NCBI RefSeq assembly: GCF_011045835.1
Contig: NZ_CP047349.1
Span: 1,736,001 to 1,800,000, forward strand
Direction: 5' to 3'
From: Proteus terrae subsp. cibarius
GTDB taxonomy: Bacteria > Pseudomonadota > Gammaproteobacteria > Enterobacterales > Enterobacteriaceae
Length of the DNA: 64,000 bases
A program made the translations under genes and the position numbers. Under the pieces are notes generated by a model, which did not search any database, was not told where the DNA came from, and saw only the letters and a program-made list of their open reading frames with translations. Shown here in pieces: positions 57,493-64,000 of this stretch. How positions within the stretch are numbered: position 1 is the first letter of the stretch; each line of letters begins with the position of its first letter.

Positions 57493-57519
57493 AAAATAAA
57501 GGGATAATTAAAATCCCTA

Positions 57520-57948
<429 letters not shown>

Positions 57949-58038
57949 CTAAAAATATTTGTTATTTAATTACCAAATAGTTGTCGTATTCTTTATTTGA
58001 ACTAACTTTAAAGGAGTTTTTTAATTAAGGAATTCATA

Positions 58039-59124
58039 ATGAAACGCAATAAAATATTGGTTGGTTTATTATCCTCATTACTCGCTGTTTCAGTAGCGAG
58101 TGAAGCCTGTTCTAGTTTGGCTATACTTGATAAAAATAATAACGTTTACCAAGGTAGAACACTTGAACTGACGGCAGATTTACCTTCATGGGTTACTTTT
58201 TATCCTAAAAATACACAATTCACAAAAAAAGCTCCTAATGGTGAAAATAGCCTAAGTTATAGCAATAAATATGACATATTAGCCGTTACAACAGATATCT
58301 TTTTTGATGGTGATGATCATAACCTATTACAAGGTTTAAATAGTGCGGGTTTGTCATTTAGCGCCAATATGATAACAGAAGCTGAATTATCACCGCTTGA
58401 TAAAAAGGATTATGATAAAGCCATTCCCGTTACTTCTATAGGTGAATGGGCTTTAGCTAATTTTTCAACAGTTGAAGAAGTACAAGAAGCGGTTGAGTCA
58501 GGTTATTTTTGGGCTCCCGTGTTAAAAAACTTTGGCAATCTAAAATCGCCTTTTCACTATGCTTTTTATGATAAAAAAGGTGGCAGTATTGTCGTTGAAG
58601 CTACAAACGGTAAATTACACGTTTATCAAAATCCAACCCGTGTAATGACAAATGGTCCAGACTTTCCTTGGCATTTAACTAACCTCAATAATTATAGCCA
58701 ATTAACTAATATTGATAAATCTTCAGGTAAATTGGCTAATATCAATGTCGTACAGCCTGATAGTGGCATTGCAACATCTCAATTACCTTCATCAGATACA
58801 TCTGTCGGCCGTTTTATCCGCGCGGTTTATTTTTCAACCTACGCACCAACAGCCGAATCAACACCCGAAGCGATGAATACCCTAGCGCACATTATGAATC
58901 GCTTTGATAGAACAAAAAATATCACGGCTGATATCATGGGCGAAAGTCAAAGCACTAGTAATCAACTGCAAACGGAATACACTGTTTGGACAACGTTATC
59001 TGATTTGACGAATGGTACAATGAAAATAAGAGGCTATAACGATATCAACTATACCGAATATTCTCTTTCACAGTTTAAAGATATGAATAAACCTGCTTTT
59101 GAACAGATTAACTTGAATAAATAA
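58039..59124 (+). CDS. Exported linear amide C-N hydrolase (choloylglycine hydrolase family)
   Basis: 361 aa. Signal peptide of 23 residues ending SVASEA, so that C24 becomes the new N-terminus: the expected nucleophile of an Ntn-hydrolase. Family blocks follow: YQGRTLE, then FDGDDHNLLQGLNSAGLSFSAN and a C-terminal NITADIMGE. Relatives hydrolyse penicillin V, bile-salt amides or acyl-homoserine lactones. The substrate here is unknown. AAGGAAT lies before the start. Confidence 0.83.
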   Translation: MKRNKILVGLLSSLLAVSVASEACSSLAILDKNNNVYQGRTLELTADLPSWVTFYPKNTQFTKKAPNGENSLSYSNKYDILAVTTDIFFDGDDHNLLQGLNSAGLSFSANMITEAELSPLDKKDYDKAIPVTSIGEWALANFSTVEEVQEAVESGYFWAPVLKNFGNLKSPFHYAFYDKKGGSIVVEATNGKLHVYQNPTRVMTNGPDFPWHLTNLNNYSQLTNIDKSSGKLANINVVQPDSGIATSQLPSSDTSVGRFIRAVYFSTYAPTAESTPEAMNTLAHIMNRFDRTKNITADIMGESQSTSNQLQTEYTVWTTLSDLTNGTMKIRGYNDINYTEYSLSQFKDMNKPAFEQINLNK

Positions 59125-59634
59125 TCTTTCATCGTTGCGTTAGAGGCTGGCGACTTATTATTAACGCCACCTCTACTAAAATAACAATATAGAAAAGAAA
59201 TATTTCTAATGTGGTGCTTAATTAGGCAATACCCTACCTATTTCACCTAATGTAAATGCTAAATCAACGGCTGCAATCTGTGATCCTGTATAGGCATCAA
59301 TCTGAGACATTTGTGCATTTAATAATGCAACCTCTGCGGTATTAATTTCGGTTACTGTTCCCAATCCGTTGCGATAAAATTCTACACTGGCGGTACATGT
59401 TAATTGTGTTGTCTCTACTATTCATCTTTTTTGTGCTGCACCATAGCTAAAATAGGTAACCGAAACATCATGAATAAGTTAGATGTTTTTATCTATCAAT
59501 CTACAACCTTATCTTAAATTTTTTTCTTGAAAGAAGGACTCCATTTTTAAATATGACTGTAATTATGGGCGTTACATGATTTTAAGAGTATAGTAGTCAA
59601 TCTTTCAGCCAGACTAGATACAACAATTTTTATT
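59125..59634. other. 510-bp gap upstream of selU
   Basis: Contains the TolC-family remnant (59218-59469); the remaining 165 bp before selU are AT-rich and should hold its promoter. No terminator with a convincing T-run was seen after the Ntn-hydrolase gene. Confidence 0.45.
59218..59469 (-). pseudogene. Remnant of a TolC-family outer-membrane efflux protein (C-terminus)
   Basis: Minus-strand frame reading VEFYRNGLGTVTEINTAEVAL then LLNAQMSQIDAYTG and ending VLPN at 59218 matches the C-terminal repeat of outer-membrane factors (Y-x-x-G-x-x-x-x-x-E, then A-x-x-x-L). Upstream in the same frame DVSVTYFSYGAAQKR also fits, but a TGA stop (59423-59425) separates the two pieces and no start or body remains. 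A decayed RND/MFS partner gene. Confidence 0.7.
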
Positions 59635-60720
59635 ATGGAATCAGCTTTTTTTGCTCAAAATATTCGACATATTCTTGCTAATAACACACCTATTATTGAT
59701 GTGCGTGCACCTATTGAATTTAATCAAGGCTCAATCCCTAATGCGATTAATTTACCTTTAATGAATGATGAAGAACGTGCTGCTGTGGGGACTTGTTATA
59801 AACAACAAGGCTCACAAAAAGCGGTTGATTTAGGGCATCAATTGGTAAGTGGTGAAACTCGTGAGAACCGTATCGCAACTTGGCGTGATGCTTGTGAGCA
59901 ATTTCCAAATGGTTATATTTGCTGTGCTCGTGGAGGAATGCGTTCTCATATCGTTCAGCAATGGCTTAAAGAAAGTGGTATAGATTATCCATTAATTGAA
60001 GGGGGATATAAGGCGTTAAGACAGACTGTTATTGAAATGACCAATGAATTAGTTCAACGCCCTATTATCTTAATTGGTGGATGTACCGGTAATGGAAAAA
60101 CGACTTTAGTGCGTTCATTACCAGAAGGTATTGATCTCGAAGGTATTGCACATCATCGAGGTTCATCTTTTGGTCGTACAGTAGAAGAGCAATTTCCGCA
60201 GGCCACATTTGAAAACCATCTTGGTGTTGAAATGTTGAAAAAATCACCGAAATATACACGATGGGTGCTTGAGGATGAAGGTCGTGCTATTGGAGCCAAT
60301 GGATTGCCTGAATGTTTGCGAGCAAAAATGGTTGATGCTTCAATAGTTGTTGTGGATGATCCCTTCGAGCGACGCATAGAACGTTTGAAAGCAGAGTATT
60401 TTGATCGTATGACGCACGATTATCTGGAAGCGTATGGCGAAGAAAAAGGTTGGCAAGCTTACAGTGATTATTTACATCATGGTTTATTTGCTATCCGCCG
60501 CCGATTGGGCTCTCAAAGAGCAATGGAATTAACGCAGTTGCTAGATGATGCCCTAGAAATTCAGAAAAAAGAGTCTAATACAGAAGCACATTTTTCTTGG
60601 TTAACCCCTTTACTAAAAGAATATTACGATCCGATGTATCGTTATCAATTAAGCAAAAAGGAAGATAAGATTATTTACCAAGGAAGCTATGAAGAAGTCA
60701 TGCAGTGGTTTAAAAACTAA
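59635..60720 (+). CDS. selU: tRNA 2-selenouridine synthase SelU (MnmH)
   Basis: Converts 5-substituted 2-thiouridine in tRNA to 2-selenouridine with selenophosphate via a geranylated intermediate. 361 aa. N-terminal rhodanese domain with the cysteine in [10 protein letters not shown] (near 97-105), then a P-loop domain [12 protein letters not shown] (about 148-159). Close to E. coli YbbB (364 aa). The ribosome site is weak. No selD nearby. Confidence 0.95.
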   Translation: MESAFFAQNIRHILANNTPIIDVRAPIEFNQGSIPNAINLPLMNDEERAAVGTCYKQQGSQKAVDLGHQLVSGETRENRIATWRDACEQFPNGYICCARGGMRSHIVQQWLKESGIDYPLIEGGYKALRQTVIEMTNELVQRPIILIGGCTGNGKTTLVRSLPEGIDLEGIAHHRGSSFGRTVEEQFPQATFENHLGVEMLKKSPKYTRWVLEDEGRAIGANGLPECLRAKMVDASIVVVDDPFERRIERLKAEYFDRMTHDYLEAYGEEKGWQAYSDYLHHGLFAIRRRLGSQRAMELTQLLDDALEIQKKESNTEAHFSWLTPLLKEYYDPMYRYQLSKKEDKIIYQGSYEEVMQWFKN

Positions 60721-60765
60721 TAAATAGCTAAGATTTTCTGTATTAAATACAGAGTATACCAAAGA

Positions 60766-60800
60766 AGAGCCTCGTAAATTTATGTTACGGGGCTTTTTTT
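60766..60800 (+). terminator. Terminator of selU
   Basis: AGCCTCGTAA/TTACGGGGCT with one G:U and a T-run of eight; 50 bp after selU. Confidence 0.85.
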
Positions 60801-60811
60801 AGTTTACTTGG

Positions 60812-61555
60812 TCAAACTTTAGTTCGGTATAACCAAGCTCCTAAGATTATCATTAAACCAAAGAAAAAAGGCACTGCCAAAGAGAGCTCAAGGAAAATAA
60901 ACCGATTAATGTTAATTCCCTGCCCTTTATTTGAGAATTGTAAAGCTAAAGGCAAAGCACATAATCCAGACAGAAAACCGATCCCAATTAAGCGATATAA
61001 CTTAATACGATTTTCTTTTTGTGTTGGAGCATCTTGTTTGCGCTGGTATTGAATGTATTTCCAACACAAATAAAGCAACCCTAATACAGAGCCTAAATGT
61101 TGTAATAATTTATAGATAGCAATCTCTTGGCTATCAGTCATTCCTTGTAATAACTGTGCTTGTAGTACAGAAAACAATCTGACAGCAGTTCCTGTTTCGT
61201 GGGTAAAAGAATCCCATACAATATGAGTTATTGCACCAATATATAGAGATAAAACAAATAAGCTTAATGCTCGAATATTGGGTTTTATTGGCTCATATAA
61301 AGGGATCGGCGATACGCACTTTAATGGGTTTCGTAGTAAATAATTTAGAATAAAAACCAGTAAACAAAAAGGAAATGCAGTATAAAACCAGCCCAATAAA
61401 TCATGTGCCGTTGTTGCTGATTGATATAAACCAAAAGAATAGAGTAAATCAGGTGAAGTACTTCCTACAATTAATGCAGGTAAATTAAGGTTTTTTCCTA
61501 TTCGGGACTGCTTTATGGGGAAAACAATAGAAGGATGTGAAAAAGTCCACGGCAT
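60812..61555 (-). CDS. DUF4184 integral membrane protein
   Basis: 247 aa. The opening MPWTFSHPSIVFPI with an early histidine, GSTSPDLLYSF and ITHIVWDSFTHE give the His/Asp pattern of DUF4184, a membrane family of unknown function that may bind metal. About six to seven helices. AGAGAT lies before the ATG. A hexanucleotide repeat begins 40 bp upstream. Confidence 0.8.
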   Translation of the reverse strand: MPWTFSHPSIVFPIKQSRIGKNLNLPALIVGSTSPDLLYSFGLYQSATTAHDLLGWFYTAFPFCLLVFILNYLLRNPLKCVSPIPLYEPIKPNIRALSLFVLSLYIGAITHIVWDSFTHETGTAVRLFSVLQAQLLQGMTDSQEIAIYKLLQHLGSVLGLLYLCWKYIQYQRKQDAPTQKENRIKLYRLIGIGFLSGLCALPLALQFSNKGQGININRFIFLELSLAVPFFFGLMIILGAWLYRTKV

Positions 61556-61594
61556 AGGAATATCTCTATAATATGAAGATGAATAACAAAAAAT

Positions 61595-61636
61595 GAGTAT
61601 AAGTATAAGTATAAGTATGAGTATGAGTATGAGTAT
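61595..61636. repeat. Hexanucleotide tandem repeat (RAGTAT, seven copies)
   Basis: Seven uninterrupted units: GAGTAT, three AAGTAT and three GAGTAT. It lies between the DUF4184 start (61555) and the regulator remnants, so copy number could alter promoter spacing of the DUF4184 gene. Confidence 0.9.
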
Positions 61637-61653
61637 ATCAGTAGATTAGCTAA

Positions 61654-61779
61654 GCTTTATCTGAAACCATGGGATTACCTGGTACAGGGCGTCGTCGCAC
61701 ACCAGGATTACGTCGTGAGGAAGTTGCTGCACTCTCTGGCGTTGGGCTAACTTGGTATACATGGCTTGAACAAGGAAAT
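61654..61779 (+). pseudogene. Remnant of an XRE/MmyB-type HTH regulator
   Basis: Reads GLPGTGRRRTPGLRREEVAA then [16 protein letters not shown], the characteristic N-terminal HTH of MmyB-like repressors. The upstream frame is closed by a TAA at 61651, and after LEQGN the expected ligand-binding domain is absent; the frame passes into an unrelated sequence. Only about 42 codons remain. Confidence 0.75.
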
Positions 61780-61934
61780 TACCTCTACCACTGCCACATA
61801 GTGTTTCTGAACAGCTTGATATTTCATATATTTTACTGTGGCATAAACGCCATGCGTATAACTCTAAAGTGTTGTGGTTAAGAGAAACGATCAAAAATAA
61901 TGTTAATCAATTTATGCAGAAAAATGGCCATTAA
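61770..61934 (+). pseudogene. Remnant of a LysR-type regulator (C-terminal tail)
   Basis: In a different frame overlapping the HTH remnant: [20 protein letters not shown], then [16 protein letters not shown] and the stop at 61932-61934. The W-H-x-R-H ... W-L-R pattern is typical of the C-terminal end of NodD/LeuO-like LysR proteins. No HTH or body remains. Confidence 0.6.
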
Positions 61935-61968
61935 AAATTTTACTGCTATTTATTTAGTTTCTTCTGTG

Positions 61969-62006
61969 AATAGAAAAAGGTGCAATTGCACCCTCTTCTA
62001 TTTTTT
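61969..62006. terminator. Composite hairpin before the DUF4139 gene end
   Basis: AATAGAA and TTCTATT enclose AGGTGCAATTGCACC; T6 follows on the plus strand. 18 bp from the DUF4139 stop, so it may serve both strands. Confidence 0.7.
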
Positions 62007-62023
62007 AATTTAAATAAGAGAAA

Positions 62024-63691
62024 TTATAACCCCATAATTTGTCTATTTTTAGGATAAGAAAGGGTATAATTTAATGGTAATGATTTTTCCTCTTTGGCAC
62101 CTAATATAATATCCCATTTAATTTCGCCAGTATCTTTATCAAGTACACCATCTTTATAAACTGCATCTGCTACATTGATATTGCTTTCCTGACTAAGTGG
62201 AAGTTGATCGTAAATAGTAACTTTTACAGGAGAGTTATAAGTATTTCTTACTTTAATGGTATAACTCTCTTTTTGTTCAATCGTTGTACCAATAAAGATG
62301 GGCTCTTTTCTTATCTTCTCATTGTTAATACGGCTAATTTGAATATTTTTATCTATTCCAAATGGAATATTAAGTAACTCTGTTAATTCGTTAGTATTAA
62401 TATAACTATTACCAATAAAGTTATTCATATAGTAAATATTCGCACGGCCATTAAGTAAATTTAAGTTTTCCCAATCTTTGACTTCAGCTTGTAAATAAAC
62501 TTCTTCAACTAATTTAGGCGTCGTTAAATAGCGATAATTCGCAACAACTTCTTTTTGATTAATCACTAATGTATTAGGTTCCGTGCTATTTTTTAAGGTG
62601 TAAGGTAGTGCGATAGCATGGCTTAAATTGATACCATTATTATTGGTTGTTACATATCGTGTTACTCCTTTATTTAATTGTTTTTCATGGCTTTCTTCTC
62701 TTATCATCGCAGGAGATGGTGCGGCTGGAGAAGCCATCTCCATACTCATATTTTTACTTCTAAATTTAGCATTATCATTGTAAAGAGCGAGATACCATGG
62801 CGATAAAGTTGGTGCAGTAATATTTAAAGATGGATTTGTGGATGTTAAAATCAGTTTTACTTTATCCCAATTTAAGCCTGTATTTTGAATAACATCCGCT
62901 TTGTAGGTGAGTAATATTGGCTTATCCATTCCTTGGCTTCGAATATCATAAGCAGGTGACCATCCTGCATCTGGTGTTATATAAGAAATACGCATTTTAC
63001 TGATTAGATTTTTTGATGTGCCTAAAGATAAAACAATTTGTGTTTTCTCTTGCGCAATAATTGGCATATCAATTTCTAATTGTCGGCTTAGCTCTTCTAA
63101 TTGTTCTGTTAATTCAGCGATTTCTTCACGCGCCATTTTTTGCTGATTTAGAATAGATGTCATTTTTTGGCTAATAAAATCAAATTTTTGTGATGAGTGT
63201 TCTAATGACTGAGTTTCACCATAACCAAAAAATGATTGGTCTTTTAATAAAGTAATTTGTTCATTACCCACATTAATATTGATGTTTAATTCTTCAATTC
63301 GCTTATTAATGTCTTTCTGTTTTTCCATCAATACTGCAATGTCTGAAGGGTAACTAGGAGCAATAGGAATTTTTTTAACGTTAATGGTATTAATAATCAC
63401 ATCTTCATTATCAATGCTAATTGATAAACTTCTAGGATCAATATTGTTTGCAACATTAGATAAAACAACTTCACTCTGCCCCGCAGGTAAGTTGAGCGTG
63501 ACGTTATTTTCAAGCTCAGCACCCCGTAAAAAAATTGTTGCTTGATTGAGTTTTATATCATAATTAAGCGGTTTAGTAGGGACTACTGAATTGATTTCAT
63601 TAGCAAAAGTACTAGTTGCACTAATAATAGATAATGTAATAAGCGATAGCGTTAATTTATTGGGTTTAATCATCATTTTCATTCTATCCAT
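62024..63691 (-). CDS. DUF4139 domain exported protein
   Basis: 555 aa. Signal peptide to about residue 30 (cleavage near TFA-NEI). N-terminal DUF4140-type beta domain, a coiled coil about 120-215 (MEKQKDINKRIEEL; REEIAELTEQLEEL), and the C-terminal DUF4139 domain with SYITPDAGWSPAYDIR. Family members are called mucoidy-inhibitor-like; function unclear. Several ATG codons cluster at 63673-63691; the true start may be one of the inner ones at 63682 or 63676, nearer a GGATAG. Confidence 0.82.
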   Translation of the reverse strand: MDRMKMMIKPNKLTLSLITLSIISATSTFANEINSVVPTKPLNYDIKLNQATIFLRGAELENNVTLNLPAGQSEVVLSNVANNIDPRSLSISIDNEDVIINTINVKKIPIAPSYPSDIAVLMEKQKDINKRIEELNININVGNEQITLLKDQSFFGYGETQSLEHSSQKFDFISQKMTSILNQQKMAREEIAELTEQLEELSRQLEIDMPIIAQEKTQIVLSLGTSKNLISKMRISYITPDAGWSPAYDIRSQGMDKPILLTYKADVIQNTGLNWDKVKLILTSTNPSLNITAPTLSPWYLALYNDNAKFRSKNMSMEMASPAAPSPAMIREESHEKQLNKGVTRYVTTNNNGINLSHAIALPYTLKNSTEPNTLVINQKEVVANYRYLTTPKLVEEVYLQAEVKDWENLNLLNGRANIYYMNNFIGNSYINTNELTELLNIPFGIDKNIQISRINNEKIRKEPIFIGTTIEQKESYTIKVRNTYNSPVKVTIYDQLPLSQESNINVADAVYKDGVLDKDTGEIKWDIILGAKEEKSLPLNYTLSYPKNRQIMGL

Positions 63692-64000
63692 AGTTGATGA
63701 GCAGTATTAGTGAGAACTGCAAAATAGAGATGCACTGTTGCACAAGTATATTTAGATAGTATTGCATCTCTAATAAATTAGATAACAGAATAAACTTAAA
63801 TACCTAATAGTTGTGAAGGAGAAAAAATAGATAAAACAGTGTGTTAGTGTTTTAAATTAAATAACTATTTAAATAATAAGGATTATCTTAATGATGGTGC
63901 AATATTTAGCTTTTATTAACTTTATATAGTCTTGTTTCGATAAAAATAAGCAGAAAAGATTAATGTACTCTAGCAATAACAATAAAAAAGGCAGTTTAAA
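63692..64000. other. 309-bp right-end gap
   Basis: AT-rich. Two plus-strand ATGs have modest ribosome-like sequences: one opens a 12-codon frame (AAGGAT upstream), and one at 63963 opens a frame (MYSSNNNKKGSL) that is still open at the window edge. Either could be chance; nothing firmer was seen. Confidence 0.3.

Noticed and set aside
61595..61636. Possible CRISPR-like repeat
   Set aside because: Units are 6 bp and contiguous with no spacers: a simple sequence repeat.
61646..61894. 82-codon minus-strand open frame
   Set aside because: Lies wholly opposite the XRE/LysR remnants, whose translated similarity is clear on the plus strand.

Overview
The window is a 64 kb piece of an AT-rich enterobacterial chromosome. 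Gene content, protein similarity to Escherichia coli and gene order (rnb, nth-rsxEGDCBA-ydgK, ydgJ, add, ydgA, fumC-tus, ynfM/ynfL-mlc-bioD2, ydfG) point to the Morganellaceae, most likely Proteus; the species cannot be fixed from the sequence alone. The window covers the replication terminus: it holds tus with its own Ter site at about 20.26 kb and a clear dif site at about 35.33 kb. Their order and orientation match E. coli TerB and dif, but they lie only about 15 kb apart. No tRNA, rRNA, CRISPR array or intact insertion sequence was seen.

Layout. 0-9 kb: RNase II, endonuclease III and the six-gene Rsx/Rnf electron-transfer operon, with a greatly repeated RsxC tail. 9-20.7 kb: ydgK, ydgJ, yfeH, a DUF2007 protein, add, a von Willebrand A protein behind a long AT-rich leader, ydgA, fumC, an Imm10-like orphan, tus with Ter, a consensus SOS box and a 56-residue secreted peptide gene. 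20.7-29.5 kb: ynfM/ynfL, mlc, bioD2, small secreted proteins (DUF1161, YnfB), ydfG, osmB and tehA. 29.5-34.8 kb: an orphan 1,3-propanediol dehydrogenase (dhaT) divergent from an arsRBC operon, then roxA. 34.8-36.3 kb: dif in a gene-poor stretch with possible decayed coding sequence. 36.3-40.5 kb: a second adenosine deaminase divergent from a YeiL-type regulator across a perfect 24-bp palindrome, then accessory genes (GIY-YIG nuclease, VF530, a CoiA-like zinc-ribbon protein).

40.5-47.4 kb is a xylose locus (xylR, xylA, xylB) in which a PatB/MalY-type C-S lyase and an NhaC-type antiporter sit between the regulator and xylA, behind one perfect CRP site. 47.5-51.6 kb holds two overlapping genes for large dynamin-like GTPases resembling LeoA and LeoBC, the composition of the Eleos anti-phage system; this is the strongest candidate for a specialised system. 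The rest (51.9-63.7 kb) is mostly metabolic and membrane genes (threonine aldolase-like, yegD, LysR plus paired small DMT proteins, an exported Ntn-hydrolase, selU, DUF4184, DUF4139). It also carries two gene remnants (a TolC-family C-terminus; an XRE head fused to a LysR tail) and a hexanucleotide repeat next to a start codon.

Functional links. Rsx/Rnf, fumC and nth/rnb are housekeeping genes. tus, Ter and dif act together in fork trapping and chromosome dimer resolution. The ars genes form a self-regulated detoxification unit. CRP, and by inference Mlc and XylR, link the sugar genes to carbon status. All assignments rest on reading the sequence and remembered family features; no searches were run.
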